Positions 1 through 7,764 of a stretch of DNA of 64,000 bases are shown piece by piece. The notes under the pieces are model-generated. The model was not told the origin of the DNA, ran no database searches, and worked only from the letters and a program-made list of their open reading frames with translations. The stretch spans positions 1-64,000 of the forward strand of contig JARGOB010000008.1 in assembly GCA_029212925.1 (NCBI GenBank), written 5' to 3'. Position 1 is the stretch's first letter. The number at the start of each line of letters is the position of its first letter. This stretch comes from Coxiellaceae bacterium (GTDB taxonomy: Bacteria; Pseudomonadota; Gammaproteobacteria; Coxiellales; Coxiellaceae). The position numbers were made by a program, and so were the translations under genes.

Positions 1-32
1 AATGATAAAAATTACGCTGGGAGCGGTGAGTC

Positions 33-845
33 ATGTTTAATCAAACGGCCTCTAAAAATATTGAGGATGCTGAAGCATCAATATTGCTTGTTGAAGACCA
101 TATGTTAGCTGCAATTGCGGTTACTGCCGTTTTAAAGCCACTTGGTTGTCATATAGATTTGGCTGAAAATGGTATGAAAGCAGTAGAGATGGCGTATGAA
201 GTACAATATGACTTGATTTTAATGGATATTGGTTTGCCAGATATTAGTGGAATAGAAGCAACAAGACAAATCCGTGCTTTTCATGATCGTAAAAAATCAC
301 AGGTCCCTATCGTCGCATTAACAGGTCACGCCAATAATCCTGAGATGCGACAAGAGGCAGTTGATGCTGGCATGCAGAGGGTATTAAGCAAGCCAGCACA
401 GCCAAAGACGTTGAAGGCAGTTTTGCAGCGGTATGTTTTTGGAGTTGAGGTGGTGGAAGCAGGTGTAGGAAAGTCAGAGGTAGAAGACGATGTTGTAAAG
501 TCGATTGCTGCTATCGATTGGGAAGCGTGTGTTCATATGTATAATGGTGATCATAAGTTTGCCCGTAAAATGCTTTCCGTGATGGATAATGACCTAAATA
601 AGGTTAAAGTTGTTCTTGCGCAAGCGTACAAGAATCATGATAGAGAAGCGTTACGTGCAGAGCTACATCGTTCTCGTGGCGGTGTTAGCTACTTGAAATT
701 GCCTGAGTTAGAGCATGCATTGGAGTGTTTTCATAATGCTCTAAAAGCAGCGCCAAGAAGCAGCGATCTAATAGCAAAAACCTATACAGAGTTACAGCAC
801 GCAATAGATAATTTTAAAACTGTTTGGGAAAGTGAATATAAATAG
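33..845 (+). CDS. Response regulator receiver domain fused to a C-terminal Hpt domain
   Basis: A 270-residue phosphorelay protein. The receiver domain (about residues 14-135) has the acidic pair E21/D22, the phospho-acceptor Asp D65 in LILMDIGLPD, T97 and the conserved K120 in LSKPAQP. Residues 160-265 look like a histidine-phosphotransfer (Hpt) four-helix domain, with candidate phospho-His H212 in ELHRSRGGVSYL. There is no DNA-binding domain, so it probably shuttles phosphate between a kinase and another regulator. GGGAG lies about nine bases before the ATG. Any operon partner upstream is outside the window. A degenerate hybrid kinase in this window (46726-48579) lacks its own His and is a possible partner, but that is inference. 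Confidence 0.85.
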   Translation: MFNQTASKNIEDAEASILLVEDHMLAAIAVTAVLKPLGCHIDLAENGMKAVEMAYEVQYDLILMDIGLPDISGIEATRQIRAFHDRKKSQVPIVALTGHANNPEMRQEAVDAGMQRVLSKPAQPKTLKAVLQRYVFGVEVVEAGVGKSEVEDDVVKSIAAIDWEACVHMYNGDHKFARKMLSVMDNDLNKVKVVLAQAYKNHDREALRAELHRSRGGVSYLKLPELEHALECFHNALKAAPRSSDLIAKTYTELQHAIDNFKTVWESEYK

Positions 846-884
846 TGAAGTAAGCGTGTGGGATTACATGTGCGATAGCTGTAA

Positions 885-2264
885 TTATTTTAAGCGAATG
901 CTAGGCTCATTTGTAGATGACCTTCGTGAATGTATAAGTAAGCTGACGGCAATGACTGATCCTAAAATGCTAAATTTTAAAAGCCTCTTCGTTTGGTGGT
1001 TTTTTTTTACTTTTTTATGTTCAGATGTTGTGGGTTCTTTTGTAAATTTTTGAATGATATTATGATGCTCGGGAAACAAAGTGCTGAGGCTATGGCGATC
1101 AGCAAGTTTGAAGTCATTAAACTCAAAGCCTGGGGAGACAGCGCAGCCACATAATGCAAATGAGCTTGGTTCATTTAAACTTACAGCAAACCAAGTATTT
1201 CTTTCGACTGTATATTGAGGCCTTGCTGAACCGTCAAGTGCCATGCTACCAACACATGCTGTGTTATATTCTCTTGATGTCGGATTGATCATATGAATTG
1301 TAATACTGCAGCCTTGGTGGTGGTACCAGGTTTCATCAGAGGCTACCATATGCCATGCGGAAAAGTCATGATTATTTAATAAGTAATAAATAGAGGTGCT
1401 TGCTCGGCGTTTATTACTACCATATTCTTTTAGGCTAACAGTTACTTGGCTTTGAGAACGATAAGATCTGCAATAATGTCCACCCTCAGGATGAGGCTGA
1501 AGGTTCAATTCACTAATTAGTTTTTTTACTTTATCTTTTTTAGGACTGATGAACTGTGCTAGGTAGTTATCAGCAACTAGTGTATTTATAATTCGGAAAC
1601 AAAAGTCAGATGAGTGTGTAGAAGATTTTTCGATATGTGTTTCATGCAAATCTTCTCGTTTACTATTTGTAACAGGGTTGCTAAAGCTTCTTATGCATAA
1701 GCAGGGAACATTATAACCATTACATGTTTGATAGAATGCGGCTGTTTCCATATCGATTGCTTGCGCATGCTGCTCATCGAAAAGGGATTGAAAGTTATCA
1801 GGTGCTGGATAGGTGTCACTACTGACGATAATTCCTTTTCTGACGATATATGGACAGTTAGGGGCAATTGAGAGTGCAATTTGATGTAGGCGTTTGTCGG
1901 ATGTTTTAATTAATGGTGGCATTTCCCATGTTCTTCGCAACTGTTCGTGACTGTTAGCTTCAGCCTGAAATGCTGCACTTCCAATTAAAACATCGCCGAT
2001 ATTAAGTGTTGGATTCAAGCTGCCCGCAATGCCAGAGAACAACATTAACTGAGGATGATAGGTTGAGTATAATAGTGTTGTTGCAGAAGCTGAGTTAATA
2101 TTACCAATGCCTGATTTAATAATGGCAATAGTCGCCTTGTCATATGTTCCGATAGTGATTGCCTTATTACCGATGCGTAACTCTTCAGTAGCCGTAAGGT
2201 GCATAGTGAGTGCTATATATTCCTCATTAACAGCACATACAATTCCGATATCAATGTTTCTCAT
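885..2264 (-). CDS. MTA/SAH-nucleosidase-family protein fused to a DUF985 (cupin_5) domain
   Basis: 459 residues. Residues 1-235 form a PNP_UDP_1 nucleosidase domain (5'-methylthioadenosine/S-adenosylhomocysteine nucleosidase type): GIVCAVNEE at the N-terminus, FSGIAGSLNP at 77-86, and the ribose-contacting Met/Glu in AIDMETAAF (M172, E173). The catalytic Asp that normally follows Ser in this family (SD) is Asn here (S195-N196), the residue seen in 6-oxopurine-specific trimeric phosphorylases. Residues 246-410 are a DUF985 cupin (LNLQPHPEGGHYCRSYRS, SDETWYHHQG). A basic stretch and one hydrophobic helix (about 435-447) end the protein. Its ATG overlaps the stop of the YhhQ gene by four bases (ATGA), so the two are translationally coupled. 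Together with the Asn change this raises the possibility of a deazapurine nucleoside substrate. Confidence 0.8.
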   Translation of the reverse strand: MRNIDIGIVCAVNEEYIALTMHLTATEELRIGNKAITIGTYDKATIAIIKSGIGNINSASATTLLYSTYHPQLMLFSGIAGSLNPTLNIGDVLIGSAAFQAEANSHEQLRRTWEMPPLIKTSDKRLHQIALSIAPNCPYIVRKGIIVSSDTYPAPDNFQSLFDEQHAQAIDMETAAFYQTCNGYNVPCLCIRSFSNPVTNSKREDLHETHIEKSSTHSSDFCFRIINTLVADNYLAQFISPKKDKVKKLISELNLQPHPEGGHYCRSYRSQSQVTVSLKEYGSNKRRASTSIYYLLNNHDFSAWHMVASDETWYHHQGCSITIHMINPTSREYNTACVGSMALDGSARPQYTVERNTWFAVSLNEPSSFALCGCAVSPGFEFNDFKLADRHSLSTLFPEHHNIIQKFTKEPTTSEHKKVKKNHQTKRLLKFSILGSVIAVSLLIHSRRSSTNEPSIRLK

Positions 2265-2968
2265 CTTATTGCCTCGTACTTAGATAATTTAAAAGGGTTA
2301 TAGTTAATCTGGTAATCGTATACATCCAAGCCTTCAGCCTTTTTTAAATAATTCGCGATAACACAGCCTGGCCATACAAAGATAACGGCATAAAGTAGTT
2401 CTAAACCGTAGGCGTATATTAGTATTCGAATAAGATTTTTTGAGTTCAATGTCCCTGAAAATCCAAGAAGCACGACCACTAAAACAAGTACAAGTTCGGA
2501 AATTGCAGTTGAACCAATGCTTCTTAACCAAAAATGCTTGCCTTTGGCAAGAATTTTCCATTTTGAAAGTAGGTATATGTTTACGAAATCACTTAATATA
2601 TTGGCGACAACGCCAGCTAGTACGAATCGAAGTATAGGATTGATAACAATATTGTATGCTTGTGGGTCTTGAAGAAAGGTTGCATATGGTGCGAGATTGA
2701 CAAGGCGTAGTAACAGTGCAAAAACTATCTCACCCAACAAGATCAGCCATATTAATAATTTTGCTATGTTGTAGCCATATACTTCAGTAACTATATCTGA
2801 AATTAAATATGTCATTGGAAATAAAAGCGTTGCGCCGGATTCAACAACAGGCCCAAACTGTGTGAATCTAAAGGCTAAGACATCCGCGCTTAAACAAAAA
2901 ACAATATAAAATACTGATAATGGTAGGAGGTATTTAGAGTTTAGTTTGAATTTAGATCTGTGTTGCAT
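2261..2968 (-). CDS. yhhQ: YhhQ/VUT-family queuosine precursor transporter
   Basis: 235-residue integral membrane protein with six to seven hydrophobic segments. It has the YhhQ family pattern: an early FCLSADVLAFR segment, GATLLFPMTYLISDIVTEVYGY (about residues 45-66) and ANILSDFVNIYLLSKWK in the middle. YhhQ imports preQ0/preQ1 for queuosine synthesis in E. coli; relatives can carry queuine. It is the middle gene of a three-gene minus-strand unit: 2 bases after the upstream small gene, and overlapping the nucleosidase-cupin gene by ATGA. QueF (54398-55234) is encoded elsewhere in this window, so the cell is equipped to use preQ0. Substrate choice (preQ0, preQ1 or queuine) cannot be read from sequence. 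Confidence 0.85.
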   Translation of the reverse strand: MQHRSKFKLNSKYLLPLSVFYIVFCLSADVLAFRFTQFGPVVESGATLLFPMTYLISDIVTEVYGYNIAKLLIWLILLGEIVFALLLRLVNLAPYATFLQDPQAYNIVINPILRFVLAGVVANILSDFVNIYLLSKWKILAKGKHFWLRSIGSTAISELVLVLVVVLLGFSGTLNSKNLIRILIYAYGLELLYAVIFVWPGCVIANYLKKAEGLDVYDYQINYNPFKLSKYEAIR

Positions 2969-2970
2969 CT

Positions 2971-3321
2971 TTAGTATTCCATCAGCTGTTTAAGGGTTTC
3001 ATTGTAATGTGTATGTTGTTCTTCATTTGTGAGGTGTAATATCAAGTCCCCACAAACGATATACCCAATAATTACGTTGTCTTTCGGGCTAAATTTTTCA
3101 ATTAGAAGCGGGTCATCTAGTAGGCTTTCGATGGAGATAGTATGGACATTATTTTTCTTTCCAAGTATGCAATAGGTGATTGTTGTCGTGCTATGTTGTT
3201 TTTCAATCGAAATGATTTTGCACGGGAAGCGATTCCTTATAGATGCCTGTGCATATGCAAGTTGATTTGAAGTAGATTTAACTCTAGAAGAAAGTTTTCT
3301 GTAAAGTGTGCTTAGATTCAT
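2971..3321 (-). CDS. Hypothetical protein, first gene of the yhhQ unit
   Basis: 116 residues if translation starts at the ATG at 3321, which has AAAGG five bases upstream; an in-frame ATG at 3342 would add seven residues but has no visible Shine-Dalgarno. No recognised domain. The N-terminus is basic (LYRKLSSRVKS) and the rest reads as a small alpha/beta domain (KIISIEKQHSTTTITYCIL, NVIIGYIVCGDLILHL). It ends two bases before yhhQ and is probably co-transcribed with it and the nucleosidase-cupin gene. A 10-bp palindrome TGTGTACACA lies just upstream (about 3331-3341) and could be an operator for the adjacent XRE repressor. Confidence 0.6.
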   Translation of the reverse strand: MNLSTLYRKLSSRVKSTSNQLAYAQASIRNRFPCKIISIEKQHSTTTITYCILGKKNNVHTISIESLLDDPLLIEKFSPKDNVIIGYIVCGDLILHLTNEEQHTHYNETLKQLMEY

Positions 3322-3363
3322 TTTTACCTTTTGTGTACACATAAAGATATACTCCGTTGGTCT

Positions 3364-4011
3364 TTAAAATTTTATTCTAACTTCGCACGCCGTAGCTATT
3401 ATCTTGTCGGAAGGTTGTAGCTTTATAGTTTTATATAAATTTTCATTAAATGGTATTAGCTCGTTAGTATTGTTCCTTACACTTAATTGTCTAAAGATCA
3501 ATTCATCATGGTCTGCTATATCGGCTAAAACAAATTGCTGGTCACGAGGATCTGTATTTAAGTTTGCGATTATCGTGGTGTTTTTAGGTATCTGCGGAAA
3601 CATAGATGAGTCAGGCATTGTAAATGCGAACTCATATTTTGCTTTCTCTTTAGTTGATAATATCCAGTTTTTAATATCTGTGTTTTGTAGTGTATTGCTT
3701 TTCCAATCTGTTATTTGATAAATATCCAGCAGGGATATGGCTACATGTTCTTTTGTTAGTTGGTGGTGTGGGTCTTCATTATGAGATATTGGGCCTACGC
3801 CTGATGCTAGCCAGGAAGCATTTACATCAAGTGCATGTGCTAATTCAAAGGTAAAGCGGGAAGACTTTGCGTTACTGGCCAGCAAGTATTGTATTGCTGC
3901 GGGATTAATATTAAGTGTCCGTGCTAGTGAGGCTTGTGTTATTTTTTGATTTTGCATAGCCACCTTTAGTCTTTTTGATAATGTGTCAAGTGTTGAATCT
4001 TGAGCGGCCAT
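3364..4011 (-). CDS. XRE-family regulator with S24-like C-terminal domain (CI/LexA-type architecture)
   Basis: 215 residues. An N-terminal helix-turn-helix (about 9-65: LSKRLKVAMQNQKITQASLA, NINPAAIQYLLAS) is followed by an S24/LexA-like C-terminal domain (about 115-215) with MPDSSMFPQIPKNTTIIANL. The Ser of the Ser-Lys dyad is present, but the Lys position reads FRQL, with Arg instead of Lys, so autocleavage is doubtful. It is transcribed away from the PAS-LuxR gene and toward the yhhQ unit. A second protein of the same architecture (48591-49208) sits in the same position of signalling module B. It is probably a local repressor rather than a phage repressor, since no phage genes are nearby. 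Confidence 0.78.
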   Translation of the reverse strand: MAAQDSTLDTLSKRLKVAMQNQKITQASLARTLNINPAAIQYLLASNAKSSRFTFELAHALDVNASWLASGVGPISHNEDPHHQLTKEHVAISLLDIYQITDWKSNTLQNTDIKNWILSTKEKAKYEFAFTMPDSSMFPQIPKNTTIIANLNTDPRDQQFVLADIADHDELIFRQLSVRNNTNELIPFNENLYKTIKLQPSDKIIATACEVRIKF

Positions 4012-4269
4012 TTCTTTGTGTCCATGTGGATAAAATCTTCGGTGATACTATAAGAATTTATGTTCATCATCAACATTTATTTAAGTGTAAAAATCAATAC
4101 AGCAAGTATGCTTGTCCTGTTTTATTCTATGTGCTAGGTTGCTTGTTATTTACATTGGTTTATTTTATGTAGTTAGTTTAAGTTTATAATAAATTTTATT
4201 AGTTACTTTTTATATTAATGGTTAATGCTTCTGTGCGGTTAATCAAAAAACATAACCATGGAGAGTCAG

Positions 4270-5190
4270 ATGTCTAAATCGTCTGTATTAAGTCTTGGAG
4301 AGGCTGAGGAGTTTTGTAAGTGTTCATCAGATTTTTCGTTGATATTGGATTCTAGCTCTAAAATTCTTTTAACAAATAACAAATTTGATGCATTACATGA
4401 TCGTTTAACTGCTGAGTCTAGGTCACAACTAAATGAATTTATAATGCAGCCTGAGCCAGCGCATTCGTCAAAAATTGAGTTGTGCGGATCCATGGTCAAT
4501 CTTAATTTTATTTCAATGCGTGTGGCTAATGGTGGTAGGTTAATAATGATGGCGTTAGATTCAAATGAATTTGTCCATGAGGCAAGAAAAGGTTTTGATC
4601 TTTTAATGCAGTATTTGCCTGTTCATGTGTATTGGAAAGATTTGGCGGGGCGGTATTTGGGTTGTAATGCACTGCAGGCTAAAAAAGCAGGGTTAGCATG
4701 TGAGATTGATGTGATAGGGAAGACGAGTGATGATCTACCATGGCGAAAGCATGCCAGGCTTTTAAGAAGTATAGATCTGGAGGTAATATCAACCCGGAAG
4801 CCAGTGATGCTAGAGGAGCAGGGGATTTGTTCGGAAAATAGTTACGGTCGTTATTTTTCTGTCAAGGCGCCAATATGTGAGCCAGAAAGTAAGAAGGTGG
4901 TCGGTATTATTGGGGTTTCAATTTTAATTTCAAGTGATAAAGATAAGGTGGCTAATGCAACCTCTATTTTATCCAAACGCGAAAAAGAATGTCTCATCTG
5001 GTTATTACGCGGTAGGAGTGCGCAACAAATTGGTCGTATGTTATCTATATCAAACAAGACTGCAGAATCGTATGTGCAAAAAGCTAAAATAAAAATGAAT
5101 TGTGATACGCGTCAAGAATTATTCGATAAAGCTTATCGGCTTGGTTATATCGATTATGTAAAAAGTGCAATTGATAAAGAAGCTGTTTAG
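4270..5190 (+). CDS. PAS-domain LuxR-type transcriptional regulator
   Basis: 306 residues from the ATG at 4270, which has GGAGAG five bases upstream; the earlier ATG at 4258 contains that Shine-Dalgarno inside its own codons. Residues 1-105 are an unassigned N-terminal domain. Residues 112-222 form a PAS domain (YLPVHVYWKDLAGRYLGCNA, then GKTSDDLPW and VVGIIGVSI). Residues 232-295 are a LuxR/GerE helix-turn-helix (LSKREKECLIWLLRGRSAQQIG, then SNKTAESYVQKAKIKM). The same PAS signature, LPxHVYWKD...GCN...GKT, opens the hybrid kinase at 46726-48579, so the two modules share a sensor type. The ligand is unknown. It is probably the sensory activator of module A. Confidence 0.85.
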   Translation: MSKSSVLSLGEAEEFCKCSSDFSLILDSSSKILLTNNKFDALHDRLTAESRSQLNEFIMQPEPAHSSKIELCGSMVNLNFISMRVANGGRLIMMALDSNEFVHEARKGFDLLMQYLPVHVYWKDLAGRYLGCNALQAKKAGLACEIDVIGKTSDDLPWRKHARLLRSIDLEVISTRKPVMLEEQGICSENSYGRYFSVKAPICEPESKKVVGIIGVSILISSDKDKVANATSILSKREKECLIWLLRGRSAQQIGRMLSISNKTAESYVQKAKIKMNCDTRQELFDKAYRLGYIDYVKSAIDKEAV

Positions 5191-5306
5191 TGTGTTCAAT
5201 GGAGAAAGCCAGGACTTTCCCGCTTTTTACGTGTTTATTTTACTGCATAATATCGTTGTACTTTGGAGCATGCTGTGATCGTTAAATATGTAACAAGGAG
5301 TTATTT

Positions 5307-5678
5307 ATGCATGTGTCACATTGGCAAGATATTATAGATTTTTTTGTTTCGAGTAATGCAGATCAAGTTTATAAAAAAAATTCTGTAATAAAAGCAAATA
5401 AACTATCGGTTGATCGTTATCAATTGGATGGTGAATATTCGGATCAATACATCACGCCTAAGCAATCAAAAATTTTATTGCATTTTCTCAAGGGTAGAAC
5501 AGCTGAGCAAATAGCGCGGATGGAGATGTTGTCTGTTAGAACCATTGAAGATTACAGCAAGGTGTTGAGGGCAAAGTTTGGTTATACAACCAAAAGCAGT
5601 ATGGTCGAGCATTTAAACAAGCTCGGCTATCAAGAAAAGCTGATGCAGATTGTTCGGCTAAGTGCTGCGCTGAATTAA
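5307..5678 (+). CDS. Small stand-alone LuxR-type HTH protein (module A copy)
   Basis: 123 residues with a strong AAGGAG six bases before the ATG. The N-terminus (1-35) is variable. Residues 36-48 carry the motif YQLDGEYSDQYIT, followed by a LuxR/GerE-type HTH (50-105: KILLHFLKGRTAEQIA, LSVRTIEDYSKVLRAKFG). The protein at 49575-49958 is a clear paralogue, sharing LDGEYS..Y.T..Q..IL, RTIEDYSK.LRAKF, TTK and LN.L.Y..KL. There is no receiver or ligand-binding domain. It could be an effector-less DNA-binding protein or a partner of the PAS-LuxR protein encoded 116 bp upstream. Confidence 0.8.
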   Translation: MHVSHWQDIIDFFVSSNADQVYKKNSVIKANKLSVDRYQLDGEYSDQYITPKQSKILLHFLKGRTAEQIARMEMLSVRTIEDYSKVLRAKFGYTTKSSMVEHLNKLGYQEKLMQIVRLSAALN

Positions 5679-5764
5679 GAGTTGTATAACTGCATGGCGT
5701 GTGTAAAATAGTGATTGCACACTTTGTAAGTGTAAGGATTGCAAGGATCATTAGAAGGAATAAC

Positions 5765-6220
5765 ATGGACGTTCACTTTACTGAAGCTACACAACAAGAT
5801 GTAGAAGCCATCGTCTCTATGTTAGCAGATGATGACCTCGGTTCAACACGTGAAAACTATCAACTGCCATTACCTGAAAGTTACTTAAAAGCTTTTGATC
5901 GGATAGCAACAAACCCGAACAGTCACTTAATCGTGGCCAAATCCGATGAACAAGTGATTGCTGTGGCACAAATTGATTTTATAACTTACTTAACCTATCA
6001 AGGTGGTACGCGCGCTCAAATAGAAGGTGTGCGTGTGCATAAGGATTTTCGTTCGCATGGTGTTGGTCAGCAATTATTTCAGCACCTAATCGATTTAGCA
6101 AAAAACCACGGTTGTCATATGGTGCAGTTAACCACAAATAAACAACGCCCGGATGCTTACCGTTTTTATGAAAGCTTTGGCTTTGTCAATTCACATGAAG
6201 GCTTTAAGCTGTCTTTGTGA
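5765..6220 (+). CDS. GNAT-family N-acetyltransferase
   Basis: 151 residues from the ATG at 5765, preceded by AAGGAA; a longer reading frame from 5699 has no Shine-Dalgarno. The GNAT fold is visible: IEGVRVHKDFRSHGVGQQLF, containing the acetyl-CoA pyrophosphate-binding R-x-x-G-x-G/A type loop (RSHGVGQQL, about 99-107), then GCHMVQLTTNKQRPDAYRFY and the typical terminal FYESFGF. The substrate is unknown. The gene faces the next one and the two overlap by 55 bases at their 3' ends, so the converging transcripts are antisense over that stretch. Confidence 0.88.
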   Translation: MDVHFTEATQQDVEAIVSMLADDDLGSTRENYQLPLPESYLKAFDRIATNPNSHLIVAKSDEQVIAVAQIDFITYLTYQGGTRAQIEGVRVHKDFRSHGVGQQLFQHLIDLAKNHGCHMVQLTTNKQRPDAYRFYESFGFVNSHEGFKLSL

Positions 6221-7608
6221 TGTGCTGCTACAAAACAAACACTCAATGCCCGCATCGCGGTAGTTAGCTTGCCTACGGATGCAGTAGCTTTTGCTTGTTT
6301 TTCTAACGCAACGCGCTCAGCGGCATCTAATGCAAGTGCACACTCTGCTGTTGGCATAGCATTTGCAAAACCACCAGGCATTTGTATTTCAAATAATCCG
6401 CTGGCATCGCTGTAGTCCAAATCATTTATATAGCGCAATTGACGAGTCAACACTTTATCATCTGCGAGTGTGCATAAAGGAATGACGCGAGCATCAGGCA
6501 AAGAAGTATACAAGGATTGTATAAATGTCGTTGTTACTTTTAATAACTCAAACGGTGTAATGTCTGGGTGTTCGCGTTTAATTGCTAAAATCAATTTCGG
6601 TAAAAAGGTGATTTTTGTTGTTGCGGTTTGTGGGCAATCTGGCAATAAACTTTCGAGGTGCAGTATTTGTTCTTGGGTTACAGTATTTAATTGCTCAGCA
6701 TTGAAAATATTAAAACCATGCATCATGCAAATCAAGCGTGCAGTCGCTGGAGCTTCGGGGTTTAATGCTGTGTCGGTAAGGGTGGCGGCTTTTCTAAGGT
6801 AAAGGTCAGTTAAGTTTGCTGTGATATTTATTACAGTCCCTGCTCTAATAAGCACTTGAGTAAAGTTAGTATAAAAATTTAATGTGTCTTTATCTAATGT
6901 GGCGCCTATACCGTCACCATGTTTGCCTGGTTCGTGGGTGATATTAAAGCTGCAGGCATTGAGGATCCAAAACTGCTGTAGTAATTCCGGTATTTTAGGC
7001 ATGCAGTCAACGGTAAGCTCTGCAACATTTTCCGCAAGATAAGCCCAGCGATAATGCACAAAGTCTTTAAAAGCGTCTTGTATTATTGATATAAGGCCTG
7101 AAGCAGGCTTGCCGCTGTGTGTGATCAAGGGTATAAGTTGCGTAAACGCTAGTGGGTCTTTCGTTAGAACATCAGCAAGCCACATCACCGAGTCTTTTGG
7201 CAAGCTTCTTCTTTGATCGTCGCTGAGCTGCGCGGCTACAGTGGGGTTGAGCTTTAAGCCGTCAGCCAGTGTTACGAATGCCAGTAGTTTGAGCTGGGCT
7301 TTTGTGCCCTGAAAAGTTAAGGCATGCAACTGAGCAAAGGTATCTTTATCAATGGCGTTTTCTTGCTTACTAGCGAAGGGGGTATAAGAATCCCTATTAA
7401 GCTCAATCAGTGACTTTAATCGGTGCATAGCGCGGTAGGGTTCATTCAGCAGTGATTGCTGGATTCTTGCGGGCAGTTTGTCATTTTCAGCAGCAACGAA
7501 CATAAGATGCAGTGCTTGTTTGGTTGGCTCTAGCATGCCAAGTTTGTCCAGTTCTAACGTAGTGATTGGGTACGCTGTAAGTACTGCTTCAATATTGTGT
7601 CGTGACAT
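6166..7608 (-). CDS. Hypothetical protein, 480 residues, mostly alpha-helical
   Basis: I chose the ATG at 7608 because AAAGAGG lies six bases upstream; the ATG at 7626 has none. No family was recognised. The sequence is rich in Leu, Ala and Thr, with amphipathic helices throughout, no signal peptide and no clear membrane segment. Its C-terminus (KPSCELTKPKLS) is encoded over the end of the convergent acetyltransferase gene. A well-formed sigma-70 promoter sits 37 bases upstream on the same strand (7645-7672), so the gene is probably transcribed alone. In a Legionellales-like genome a large helical orphan could be a secreted effector, but nothing in the sequence proves this. Confidence 0.7.
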   Translation of the reverse strand: MSRHNIEAVLTAYPITTLELDKLGMLEPTKQALHLMFVAAENDKLPARIQQSLLNEPYRAMHRLKSLIELNRDSYTPFASKQENAIDKDTFAQLHALTFQGTKAQLKLLAFVTLADGLKLNPTVAAQLSDDQRRSLPKDSVMWLADVLTKDPLAFTQLIPLITHSGKPASGLISIIQDAFKDFVHYRWAYLAENVAELTVDCMPKIPELLQQFWILNACSFNITHEPGKHGDGIGATLDKDTLNFYTNFTQVLIRAGTVINITANLTDLYLRKAATLTDTALNPEAPATARLICMMHGFNIFNAEQLNTVTQEQILHLESLLPDCPQTATTKITFLPKLILAIKREHPDITPFELLKVTTTFIQSLYTSLPDARVIPLCTLADDKVLTRQLRYINDLDYSDASGLFEIQMPGGFANAMPTAECALALDAAERVALEKQAKATASVGKLTTAMRALSVCFVAAHHKDSLKPSCELTKPKLS

Positions 7609-7644
7609 GGTTGCCTCTTTGTTCATAATATTATCAATTTCGAC

Positions 7645-7672
7645 ATAATACCGGAGTTATATCTCCTGTCAA
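7645..7672 (-). promoter_or_regulatory. Sigma-70 promoter with a dyad in the spacer
   Basis: On the minus strand, TTGACA (7672-7667) and TATTAT (7650-7645) are separated by 16 bases. The spacer contains GGAGATATAACTCC, a near-perfect inverted repeat (GGAG-n-TATA-n-CTCC), in a position where a repressor would block RNA polymerase. It should drive the 480-residue unknown gene ending at 6166. Confidence 0.6.
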
Positions 7673-7764
7673 TCTCATGCGTTTTTGTTATGAGTTATGT
7701 ATAGATGAACTATGCGTCAGAATCATTTAGAATTAAACTAATTCCCGCCTTCCAAGGATAGAAG

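Noticed and set aside
832..1053. 73-codon frame after the receiver-Hpt gene
   Set aside because: It overlaps the end of the nucleosidase-cupin gene on the other strand over most of its length, has no Shine-Dalgarno, and reads like random sequence.
3364..4011. Prophage remnant around the CI-like repressors
   Set aside because: No integrase, structural or replication genes accompany either repressor; they belong to the signalling modules.
5201..5226. Terminator after the PAS-LuxR gene
   Set aside because: GAAAG/CTTTC gives only a five-pair stem with a mismatch before a short T-run; too weak to list.
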